Shown here piece after piece: positions 53,164 to 61,276 of a DNA stretch of 64,000 nt. The notes beneath the pieces are model-generated. The model did not search any database, was not told where the DNA came from, and saw nothing but the letters and a program-made list of their open reading frames with translations. A program made the position numbers and the translations under genes. Position 1 is the first letter of the stretch. Every line of letters starts with the position of its first letter. The DNA is from JAZKHT01 sp040385245 (GTDB lineage Bacteria > Pseudomonadota > Alphaproteobacteria > Rhodobacterales > Rhodobacteraceae), in NCBI GenBank assembly GCA_040385245.1, contig JAZKHT010000009.1, positions 1-64,000 on the forward strand, written 5' to 3'.

Positions 53164-53952
53164 ATGTGTGCCCAAGTTTCCACGAGGTCCCGGACCATCT
53201 TCCCCCCGGTGATCGAGAACGCCACAGGTCACGGGCGCGTCGTTCTGGTGTGCGAGCATGCGTCGAACGCCTTTCCGGCGCCTTGGGGTGATCTGGGCCT
53301 GACGGATGACCAGCAGCAGGCGCATATCGCCTGGGACCCCGGCGCGCTGGGTCTGGCGCGCGGGCTGTCACACCGGCTGGATGCGGTGTTGGTTCATGCG
53401 CCCGTCAGCAGGCTGATCTATGACTGCAACCGTGCGCCCGATATGGCGGGCGCAATGCCTGCCCGGTCGGAAATCCATGACATCCCCGGCAATGCTGACC
53501 TGACGGCAGATGACAGAGCCGACCGGACTGCCGCCATCTATGTGCCATTCCACGACGGTCTGCACGCGGTTCTGTCCGACCGCATCGCCCGAGGTCTGGC
53601 CCCTGTGGTGGTCACGATCCACAGCTTTACACCCGTGTTCCATAACACGCCCCGCACAGTCGAATTCGGCGTGATCCATGATGCCGACACAAGGCTTGCC
53701 GAAACCGTCCTTGCCTTGGCAAAGTCGGGCACCACACTGACCTGCGACCTGAACGCACCTTATTCGGCGGCTGATGATGTGACCCATACCCTGCGCCTGC
53801 ACGCAACGCCCTATGGCCTGCCCAATGCCATGCTGGAGATCAGGAACGACCTGATCGCCACACCCGCCGCCGAATCGGCCATGGCCGCCGTTCTGGCCCC
53901 GGTGCTGGAGCAGGCCGTGTCGGCCCTGACGCAACCAGAGGTGGTCGAATGA
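53164..53952 (+). CDS. N-formylglutamate amidohydrolase-family hydrolase
   Basis: This 262-residue zinc hydrolase belongs to the FGase family (VLVCEHASNAFP near the start, then IYDCNR, VTIHSFTPVF, and the C-terminal MLEIRNDLI). Known members cleave N-formylglutamate to formate and glutamate in histidine catabolism, but no hut genes are nearby. In this operon it may instead hydrolyse a gamma-glutamyl amide. ATG 53164 is the first suitable start; no ideal ribosome-binding sequence is present. It overlaps dctQ by ATGA, which ties it to the transporter. Confidence 0.82.
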   Translation: MCAQVSTRSRTIFPPVIENATGHGRVVLVCEHASNAFPAPWGDLGLTDDQQQAHIAWDPGALGLARGLSHRLDAVLVHAPVSRLIYDCNRAPDMAGAMPARSEIHDIPGNADLTADDRADRTAAIYVPFHDGLHAVLSDRIARGLAPVVVTIHSFTPVFHNTPRTVEFGVIHDADTRLAETVLALAKSGTTLTCDLNAPYSAADDVTHTLRLHATPYGLPNAMLEIRNDLIATPAAESAMAAVLAPVLEQAVSALTQPEVVE

Positions 53953-54539
53953 CCGCCACGCCCAGCACCCTGCCCCGTGCCATCCTGCGCTTTGTGCGCG
54001 TCGTGGATGCGATGAATCACGGGATCGGGCGGTTCGCGATGTACCTGCTGTTTGCCCTGATGGCGGTGCTGATGTGGTCGTCCATATCCAAGGTGGTCAG
54101 CACCCCGTCGCTTTGGACGCTGGAAGTCGCGCAGTTCATCATGGTCGCCTATTACATCCTTGGCGGTCCCTATTCGATGCAACAGGGCAGTCACGTGCGC
54201 ATGGACCTGCTGTACGAACGGTGGTCGCCCAAAAAGCGGGCGGCGTGGGACAGCGTCACCGTCTTTGCGCTGATCTTCTATCTGGGTGTGCTGCTGTGGG
54301 GTGCCATCGACAGCACGGTCTATTCGCTGGGTCTGAAATACACCCCCATCGACGTAAGCTGGCTGCCCTTTGACATTCCATGGGCCAAGACCGGCTTTAT
54401 GGAGCGCGCGCCTACCTCGTTCCGACCCTACCTTTGGCCGGTCAAGGTCATCATGTGCATCGGTATGATGCTGATGATCCTGCAGGCCCTGTCCTGCCTG
54501 TTCCGCGATATCGCGACGATCCGCGGAGAGGTGATCTGA
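53949..54539 (+). CDS. dctQ: TRAP transporter small membrane subunit
   Basis: This 196-residue membrane protein has four hydrophobic helices in the DctQ pattern, with the mid-protein LGGPYSMQQGSHVRMDLLYERWSPKKRAAWD motif. It forms the permease with DctM. It is longer than many DctQ proteins because of an insert between helices three and four. It overlaps its neighbours at both ends. Confidence 0.92.
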   Translation: MTATPSTLPRAILRFVRVVDAMNHGIGRFAMYLLFALMAVLMWSSISKVVSTPSLWTLEVAQFIMVAYYILGGPYSMQQGSHVRMDLLYERWSPKKRAAWDSVTVFALIFYLGVLLWGAIDSTVYSLGLKYTPIDVSWLPFDIPWAKTGFMERAPTSFRPYLWPVKVIMCIGMMLMILQALSCLFRDIATIRGEVI

Positions 54540-55861
54540 TGTCCTACGAAATGATCGCAGTCATGATGTTTTCCACCATGCTGCTGATGATGTTGACGGG
54601 ACAGCGGGTGTTCGGGGTGATCGGTTTCGTCGCCACGGTGTCGGCGCTGATGCTGTGGGGCACCAACGCGCAGACCATGGGCTTTTCGGCGGCGATCACG
54701 CTGATGAAATGGTATCCGCTGCTGACACTGCCGATGTTCATCTTCATGGGCTATATCCTGTCCGAAAGCCGTCTGGCCGAAGATCTGTACCGCATGTTCC
54801 ACGTCTGGTTCGGCCCCGTGCCGGGCGGTCTGGCCATCGGGACGATCCTGCTGATGGTGCTGATTTCCGCGATGAACGGGCTGTCGGTAGCGGGCATGGC
54901 CATCGGTGCCACCATTGCCCTGCCCGAGTTGTTGAGACGAAATTACAACAAGCTGATGATCACCGGGGTCATTCAGGCAGGCTCGTCCTTGGGTATCCTG
55001 ATCCCGCCGTCGGTCGTTCTGGTGCTGTATGCGATGATCGCGCGGCAACCGGTCGGGCAGTTGTGGCTGGCGGGGGTGTTTCCGGGGCTGATGATGGCGG
55101 CGATGTTCGTGTTGTACATCTGGATCCGCTGCAAGATCACGCCGTCGCTTGGCCCTGTCCTTGCAGCCGACGAACTGGCGCTGGCGCAAAAGGACAAATA
55201 TCGCCTGCTCGCCGCAGGGGCGCTGCCGTTCATGATCTTTCTGGTGATGATGGGGCCGTTCGTGCTGGGCTATACCAGTCTGGTCGAAAGCTCTGTCGTG
55301 GGTGCGCTGGCTGCGGTTGCGGCGGCGGCGTGGAAGCGGCGGCTGACCTGGGGCCTGATCGAAAGCTGCACCAAATCGACGTTGCTGGTGTCGTGCATGT
55401 TCATGTGGATCATTCTGGCCGCCCTGTCGTTCGGTGCGGTGTTTGACGGGCTGGGCGCGGTCAAAGCGATCGAAAATTTCTTTGTCGCCGATCTGGGCCT
55501 TGGCCCGTGGGAAATCCTGCTGCTGATGCAACTGTCCTATCTGATCATGGGCATGTTTCTGGACGACACCGCCATGCTGGTGATCGTGGCGCCGCTTTAT
55601 GTGCCGCTGGTGGGCGCGCTTGGGTTCGATCTGATCTGGTATGGCGTGCTGTACACCATCACCTGCCAGATCGCTTATCTGACGCCGCCCTTCGGCTATA
55701 ACCTCTTTCTCATGCGCGCCATGGCCCCGCCCGAAATCGGCATCCGTGACATCTATTGGTCCGTGTTGCCATTCGTTGGCGTCATGGTGCTGGCGCTGAT
55801 GCTGGTGACGATTTTTCCGCAGATCGCCCTTTGGCTGCCCGAGCAAGTCTATACGAAATAA
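54539..55861 (+). CDS. dctM: TRAP transporter large membrane subunit
   Basis: This 440-residue protein has about twelve helices and is the sodium- or proton-driven transport channel. Typical DctM segments are MNGLSVAGMAIGATIALPELLRR, GSSLGILIPPSVVLVLYAMIA and MGMFLDDTAMLVIVAPL. Its start is within the TGATG overlap with dctQ. It is 58 bases ahead of dctP. Confidence 0.95.
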   Translation: MSYEMIAVMMFSTMLLMMLTGQRVFGVIGFVATVSALMLWGTNAQTMGFSAAITLMKWYPLLTLPMFIFMGYILSESRLAEDLYRMFHVWFGPVPGGLAIGTILLMVLISAMNGLSVAGMAIGATIALPELLRRNYNKLMITGVIQAGSSLGILIPPSVVLVLYAMIARQPVGQLWLAGVFPGLMMAAMFVLYIWIRCKITPSLGPVLAADELALAQKDKYRLLAAGALPFMIFLVMMGPFVLGYTSLVESSVVGALAAVAAAAWKRRLTWGLIESCTKSTLLVSCMFMWIILAALSFGAVFDGLGAVKAIENFFVADLGLGPWEILLLMQLSYLIMGMFLDDTAMLVIVAPLYVPLVGALGFDLIWYGVLYTITCQIAYLTPPFGYNLFLMRAMAPPEIGIRDIYWSVLPFVGVMVLALMLVTIFPQIALWLPEQVYTK

Positions 55862-55919
55862 CTGAACGGGTCGGATCAACCGCCCCACCCCCAACGTCCA
55901 ACCAACCGGAGGCACGACA

Positions 55920-56963
55920 ATGACGACAAGACGCAAGTTTCTGACCTCGGGCGCCCTTGCTGCGGGTGCCGCGACCCTGGCTGCGCCCACGACGCTGCGC
56001 GCGCAGGAACCGATCCGCTGGCGGTTTCAGACCTATGCCGGCGCGGTACTGGGTGAGTTTGTCACCAAGCCGGTGATCGACGCCATCAACGCCGCCGCCA
56101 AGGGCGAGCTTGAGATCGAGCTGTTCTATGCCGACCAGCTTGTCCCCACCGGCGAATTGTTCCGTGCGCTTCAGGCCGGCACCATCGACGCCGTCCATTC
56201 CGATGATGACAGCATGGCCGCCCCGGTCGATATCGCGGTGTTCGGCGGGTATTTCCCTCTTGCCACCAAGCATGCGCTGGACGTGCCGGTGTTGTTCGAA
56301 CAGTACGGTCTGCGCCAGATCTGGGAAGAAGCATACAAAGAGGCGGGCGGCGTTGTCTGGCTGTCGGCTGCCGGGCAAGACCCCTGCAACTTCAACACCA
56401 AGACGCCGATCAAATCGGTGGCCGATCTGTCCGGCAAAAAGCTGTACACCTTCCCGACCGCGGGCCGCTTCCTGTCGCAGTTCGGCGTGGTACCGGTGTC
56501 GATCCCCTATGCCGATGCCGAAGTGGCGGTCCAGACAGGCGAGCTTGACGGCATGGCGTGGTCGGGCATCACCGAAGATTACACCGTGGGCTGGGCCGAT
56601 GTGACCGATTACATCACCACGAACAACATCTCGGGTGCGTGGATCGGGTCGATGTACGTGAACGAGGCGAAGTGGGCCGAACTGCCGGATCACCTTAAGG
56701 CAGTCGTGCGCAACGCGATTGAAGCGGGCCACCACTTCCGCAACCAGTGGTATTGGGGCGGCGAGGCCAAGCTGCGCGCCACCGGCGACAAGCTGGAACT
56801 GACCTCGATCCCTGCGGCAGAGTGGAAAGAAGTCGAAGACGCGGCACTTGTGTTCTGGGACGAGATTGCCCAGCAGTCCGAACGGTCGGCAAAAGTGGTC
56901 CAAATCTTCAAGGATTACAACGCCATCACATCGAAATCCGGGCAGCCCTATACCTGTCTGTGA
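55920..56963 (+). CDS. dctP: TRAP transporter substrate-binding protein (Tat-exported)
   Basis: This 347-residue binding protein begins with a twin-arginine signal (TRRKFL near residues 3-8, cleavage near LRAQ). The DctP fold is evident (ELFYADQLVPTGELFRALQAGTIDAVH, WSGITEDYTVGW). The place of the carboxylate-anchoring Arg in the family pattern (GxKxR) reads GKKLY, with Tyr176, so the ligand may not be a simple carboxylate. It ends 10 bases before a strong hairpin. Confidence 0.9.
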   Translation: MTTRRKFLTSGALAAGAATLAAPTTLRAQEPIRWRFQTYAGAVLGEFVTKPVIDAINAAAKGELEIELFYADQLVPTGELFRALQAGTIDAVHSDDDSMAAPVDIAVFGGYFPLATKHALDVPVLFEQYGLRQIWEEAYKEAGGVVWLSAAGQDPCNFNTKTPIKSVADLSGKKLYTFPTAGRFLSQFGVVPVSIPYADAEVAVQTGELDGMAWSGITEDYTVGWADVTDYITTNNISGAWIGSMYVNEAKWAELPDHLKAVVRNAIEAGHHFRNQWYWGGEAKLRATGDKLELTSIPAAEWKEVEDAALVFWDEIAQQSERSAKVVQIFKDYNAITSKSGQPYTCL

Positions 56964-56972
56964 CGCGACCTG

Positions 56973-56995
56973 CGGGGGCCGCATCGGCCCCCGCC
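56973..56995 (+). terminator. Strong hairpin after dctP
   Basis: GCGGGGGCCG (56973-56982) pairs perfectly with CGGCCCCCGC (56986-56995) around a three-base loop. The tail is C-rich, not T-rich. It may be a partial terminator that sets transporter versus enzyme levels. Confidence 0.5.
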
Positions 56996-57235
56996 CCCCC
57001 TTGAGATGCCAGAACCGGCCCCCACTGGGATGCCGGTCCATGTCGGTGAAAGATCATGCGGCCAACACGCCACATTTCAGCATGTATGGACAGAACGGCC
57101 CGCCACGGCACGCCGTTCGAAACCCGCAAACCAGAATTCGGCGGGGCCATCGGGCGCGGCTGACTGCACAGCACACCCGTCCCCCCGTTTTTCGCCCCCA
57201 GGGGCCACTGATCCAGACAGAAAGAGGCACATACC

Positions 57236-58618
57236 ATGCCCGGCAACATGACATTCGACGCATTGAAAGAGGCCGTCGCGCGCGGCGAGATCGACACGGT
57301 TCTGGTCGCCGCCATCGACATGCAGGGCCGCCTGATGGGCAAGCGGTTCCATGCGGCGTTCTTCCTTGATGGCGGCTACAAGGAAACGCACTGCTGCAAC
57401 TATCTGCTGGCCGTCGACATGGAAATGACGACCGTGCAGGGCTACAAATCCACCGGCTGGGAACAGGGCTATGGCGATTACGTCATGAAACCCGACATGT
57501 CCACGCTGCGCCCGCTGCCTTGGCAACCCGGCACGGCGCTGGTCTTGGCGGACCTGCTGGATCACCACACCCACAAGGAAATCCCCCACTCGCCCCGCGC
57601 GATCCTGAAAGGGCAGGTGGCGCGCGCCCGCGCCATGGGGTTCGAGCCGATGATGGCGACCGAACTGGAATTCTACATCTTCGAGAACAGCTTTGAATCG
57701 CTGCGCGACAGCCTGCGCGACCACGGCGGAATCCGTGATCTGAAACCGATCAGCGCCTATAACGAAGACTACCACCTGTTCCAGACCACCAAGGAAGAAG
57801 AGATCATGCGCGCCGTCCGTAACGGCCTATACGGCGCGGGCATCCCTGTGGAAAACACCAAGGGAGAGGCTGACGCAGGCCAGGCCGAGGTGAACTATCG
57901 CTATTCCGACGCGCTGGACACCGCCGACAACCATTCGATCATCAAGACGGCCGTCAAGGAAATCGCCTGGGCCAAGGGCAAGTCGGTCACCTTCATGGCC
58001 AAGTATGACCATCGCCGTGCGGGGTCGTCGGCGCATGTGCATCAATCCCTGTGGTCGCTGGACGGCAAACCCGCTTTTGCCGACGACGCCGATGTCCATG
58101 GCATGTCGGCGACGATGAAGCATTATCTTGCAGGCCAGCTTGCCCATGCGCGCGAAATCACCGCCTGCCTTGCGCCTTATGTCAACAGCTACAAGCGGTT
58201 CTGCGTGGGCATGTTCGCGCCGACCAAGGCCGTCTGGTCCGCCGACAACCGCACCGCTGGCTTTCGCGTCTGCGGCGAACACACCAAGGCCGTGCGGGTG
58301 GAATGCCGCATTCCCGGTTCCGACGTGAACCCCTATCTTGCCTGCGCGGCACTGTTGGCCGCAGGGCTGGCCGGGATCGAGCAAAAGATGGAACTGGAAC
58401 CGGAACTGACGGGCGACATGTATGCCGCAGGCAATGTGCGCGAAATCCCGACCACCCTGCGCGAGGCAGCCGATCTGCTGCACGCATCGGCCATGTTGCG
58501 CGCCGCTTTTGGCGATGATGTGGTGGACCACTATCATCACGCCGCGCAATGGGAGATATCCGAGACGGACCGCGTCGTGACCGACTTTGAACTTCAGCGC
58601 CTGCTGGAACGCGCCTGA
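57236..58618 (+). CDS. Glutamine-synthetase-like gamma-glutamyl ligase
   Basis: This 460-residue enzyme has the type I glutamine synthetase fold: a small N-terminal beta-grasp part, then metal-binding ATELEFYIF, GEADAGQAEVNYRY, GSSAHVHQSL and the substrate arginine in VECRIPGSDVNPYLA. It lacks the adenylylation tyrosine segment of GlnA. Like PuuA, GmaS and IpuC it should join glutamate to an amine using ATP. The amine substrate is unknown. The 272 bases before it hold the dctP hairpin and an AGAGG ribosome-binding sequence. Linked ALDH and ADH genes suggest the product is oxidised while glutamylated. Confidence 0.87.
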   Translation: MPGNMTFDALKEAVARGEIDTVLVAAIDMQGRLMGKRFHAAFFLDGGYKETHCCNYLLAVDMEMTTVQGYKSTGWEQGYGDYVMKPDMSTLRPLPWQPGTALVLADLLDHHTHKEIPHSPRAILKGQVARARAMGFEPMMATELEFYIFENSFESLRDSLRDHGGIRDLKPISAYNEDYHLFQTTKEEEIMRAVRNGLYGAGIPVENTKGEADAGQAEVNYRYSDALDTADNHSIIKTAVKEIAWAKGKSVTFMAKYDHRRAGSSAHVHQSLWSLDGKPAFADDADVHGMSATMKHYLAGQLAHAREITACLAPYVNSYKRFCVGMFAPTKAVWSADNRTAGFRVCGEHTKAVRVECRIPGSDVNPYLACAALLAAGLAGIEQKMELEPELTGDMYAAGNVREIPTTLREAADLLHASAMLRAAFGDDVVDHYHHAAQWEISETDRVVTDFELQRLLERA

Positions 58619-58706
58619 CTGCGGGACGGCGGGAGTATTCCCCGTCACACCCACCACGCGAACCTACAGGCAAGGCGGGCAGCGCCCACCATAAGGACAC
58701 CGAAAG

Positions 58707-60092
58707 ATGAAACCGATCCAACTGATTTCCCCCGTCGACGGCTCTGTCTATGCCGAACGGATGCCGCTTTCGCTGGCAGATGCGACGGCCGCCGCCGCCC
58801 GCGCCAAGGTGGCGCAAAAGGCATGGGCCTCCCTGCCGTTGGAAGAGCGTATCGCCCGCGTCAAGGCTGGCGTGGCCAAACTGAACGAGATGAAGGACGA
58901 GATCGTCACCGAACTGGCGTGGCAGATGGGTCGTCCCACGCGCTATGGCGGTGAATTCGGCGGGGTGAACGACCGCACGAATTACATGTCCGACATTGCC
59001 GCCAGCGCGCTTGCCCCCATGGTGATCGAAGACAGCGACCGCTTCAAACGCTACATCGCGCGCGAACCGGTGGGGGTCGTGTTCGTCATCGCCCCCTGGA
59101 ATTACCCCTACCTTACGTCGATCAACACCATCGTGCCCGCGCTGATCGCCGGGAACGCGGTGATCCTGAAACATGCCAGCCAGACGCTGGTTGTGGGCGA
59201 ACGCCTTGCAACCGCTTTGCACGCAGGCGGGGTGCCCGCGGATGTGTTTCAGAACGTGGTGCTGGATCACCAGACAACCGAGGCTTTGATCGCGGCCCGC
59301 GCCTTTGGCTTCATCAACTTTACCGGATCGGTTGCAGGAGGGGCTGCGATTGAACGCGCCGCTGCGGGCACGTTCACCGGCACCGGGTTGGAACTGGGCG
59401 GCAAAGACCCAGGCTATGTCCGCGAGGATGCCGATCTGGATGCCGCCGTCGACACGCTGATGGACGGCGCGATGTACAACGCGGGCCAGTGTTGCTGCGG
59501 GATCGAGCGGATTTATGTCCACGAAAGCCTGTTCGACGCCTTTGTCGAAAAATCGGTGGCTTGGGTTTCGGCGCTGAAACTGGGCAATCCGTTCGATGCC
59601 GACACCACGATTGGCCCGATGGCCCACAAACGCTTTGCCGCCACCGTACGGGCGCAGATCGCCGATGCGGTCGCGTCCGGGGCGACCGCGCTGATTGATC
59701 CCGCGCTGTTCCCTGCCGATGACGGCGGTGCCTATCTTGCGCCGCAGATTCTGATCAACGTCGATCATTCGATGCGCGTGATGCGAGAGGAATCCTTTGG
59801 CCCGGTCGTCGGCATCATGAAGGTGAAAGACGACGCCGAGGCGATTGCCCTGATGAACGACAGCCCCTATGGCCTGACCGCGTCGATCTGGACGAAGGAG
59901 TCCGACCGCGCCGCAGCCATCGGCGCGCAGATCGAAACCGGCACCGTGTTCCAGAACCGCGCCGATTACCTAGACCCCGCGCTGTGCTGGACAGGGTGCA
60001 AGGATACCGGACGGGGCGGCAGCCTGTCGGTTCTTGGCTTTTACTCGGTCACGCGGCCGAAATCCTACCATCTCAAGAAGGTGACGAAATGA
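58707..60092 (+). CDS. NAD(P)-dependent aldehyde dehydrogenase
   Basis: This 461-residue enzyme oxidises an aldehyde to the acid. The nucleotide-binding APWNYPYLTSINTIVPAL, the catalytic Glu in LELGGKDPGYV and the nucleophilic Cys within a CCCG run (AGQCCCGIERIY) are present. A run of three cysteines at the active site is unusual but seen in some family members. It overlaps the ADH start by ATGA (60089-60092), so the two activities are probably made in equal amounts and act in sequence. Confidence 0.92.
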   Translation: MKPIQLISPVDGSVYAERMPLSLADATAAAARAKVAQKAWASLPLEERIARVKAGVAKLNEMKDEIVTELAWQMGRPTRYGGEFGGVNDRTNYMSDIAASALAPMVIEDSDRFKRYIAREPVGVVFVIAPWNYPYLTSINTIVPALIAGNAVILKHASQTLVVGERLATALHAGGVPADVFQNVVLDHQTTEALIAARAFGFINFTGSVAGGAAIERAAAGTFTGTGLELGGKDPGYVREDADLDAAVDTLMDGAMYNAGQCCCGIERIYVHESLFDAFVEKSVAWVSALKLGNPFDADTTIGPMAHKRFAATVRAQIADAVASGATALIDPALFPADDGGAYLAPQILINVDHSMRVMREESFGPVVGIMKVKDDAEAIALMNDSPYGLTASIWTKESDRAAAIGAQIETGTVFQNRADYLDPALCWTGCKDTGRGGSLSVLGFYSVTRPKSYHLKKVTK

Positions 60093-61249
60093 CCCACTCT
60101 GTTCCCAACCGGAACTGGTCCTACCCTACGGCCATCAAATTCGGCGTTGGCCGCATCGCGGAACTGGCCGACCACTGCAAGGCGGCTGGTCTGAAAAAAC
60201 CGCTGCTGGTCACCGACAAGGCCCTGTCGTCGCTGCCGATCACGGCGGCCGCCCTTGACGGGCTTGACGCCGCTGGCTTGGGCCGGGCGGTGTTTTCAGA
60301 CGTCGATCCGAACCCGAACGAGGCGAACATGGCCGCCGGCATCGCGGTCTATCTGGCGGGCGGGCATGACGGTGTTGTGTGCTTTGGCGGCGGTTCGGCG
60401 CTGGACCTGGGCAAGATGATCGCGCTGATGGCGCATCAGCGGGCAGACCTGTCGGTGTGGGATCTGGAAGACATCGACGACTGGTATACCCGCGCCGATG
60501 CCAGCAAGATCGCCCCCATCGTGGCTGTGCCCACCACCGCAGGCACCGGGTCCGAAGTGGGGCGCGCAGGCGTTCTGACCAATTCCGCGACGCACAAGAA
60601 AAAGATCATCTTCCACCCCAAACTGCTGCCCGTTGTCACCATCTGCGACCCGGCGCTGACGGTGGGGATGCCGAAATTCATCACCGCAGGCACCGGGATG
60701 GATGCGCTGGCGCACTGCCTTGAGGCGTATTCGTCGCCCTTCTATCACCCGATGAGCCAGGGCATCGCGCTGGAAGGGATGCGGCTGGTGTTCGAAAACC
60801 TGCCAAAGGTCTATGCCGATCCCAACGATCTGGACGCGCGCGCGCATATGATGTCTGCCGCCGCGATGGGCGCTGTCGCCTTTCAAAAAGGACTGGGCGC
60901 CATCCACAGCCTGAGCCACCCCGTCGGCGCGGTGTATGGCACACACCACGGCACCACGAACGCCGTGGTCATGCCGATGGTGCTGGAGTTCAACCGGACC
61001 GAGATTGCCGACCGTATTGCATCGGCGGCGGCCTACATCGGCTTTGGCGGCGGGTTTGCCGGGTTCCATGACCGAGTGATGGAATTGCGCGCGCTTTTGA
61101 ACATTCCGGCCAACTTGTCGGCGATGGGCGTGCAATTCGCCGATCTGGACATGCTGACCGACATGGCGCTGGAAGATCCGTCCTGTGGCGGCAACCCGGT
61201 GCTGATGACGAAATCCAACACACGGGCGCTGTATGACGCCTGTATGTAA
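60089..61249 (+). CDS. Iron-containing (group III) alcohol dehydrogenase
   Basis: This 386-residue enzyme oxidises a primary alcohol to an aldehyde with NAD. It has the dinucleotide GGGSALDLGK and metal-binding ligands: Asp in CDPALTVGMP, and His in MDALAHCLEAY, GAIHSLSHPVGA and YGTHHGTTNAV. It follows the aldehyde dehydrogenase by ATGA overlap, giving a two-step alcohol-to-acid module. Its substrate in this operon could be a gamma-glutamylated amino alcohol. Confidence 0.93.
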   Translation: MTHSVPNRNWSYPTAIKFGVGRIAELADHCKAAGLKKPLLVTDKALSSLPITAAALDGLDAAGLGRAVFSDVDPNPNEANMAAGIAVYLAGGHDGVVCFGGGSALDLGKMIALMAHQRADLSVWDLEDIDDWYTRADASKIAPIVAVPTTAGTGSEVGRAGVLTNSATHKKKIIFHPKLLPVVTICDPALTVGMPKFITAGTGMDALAHCLEAYSSPFYHPMSQGIALEGMRLVFENLPKVYADPNDLDARAHMMSAAAMGAVAFQKGLGAIHSLSHPVGAVYGTHHGTTNAVVMPMVLEFNRTEIADRIASAAAYIGFGGGFAGFHDRVMELRALLNIPANLSAMGVQFADLDMLTDMALEDPSCGGNPVLMTKSNTRALYDACM

Positions 61250-61276
61250 GTGCGGCAAAAGGGGCAGCCCTGACGG

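Noticed and set aside
54428..55990. A 520-codon open frame opposite dctM
   Set aside because: It is extremely rich in His, Gln and Arg, the signature of an antisense image of a hydrophobic protein.
57236..58618. Calling the ligase a true glutamine synthetase (glnA)
   Set aside because: The gene sits among catabolic dehydrogenases and a transporter, with no glnB nearby, and lacks the adenylylation region; a GS-like amine ligase is more likely.
58182..59768. A 528-codon open frame opposite the GS-like and ALDH genes
   Set aside because: It spans two unrelated real genes and the gap between them, and has no protein-like composition.
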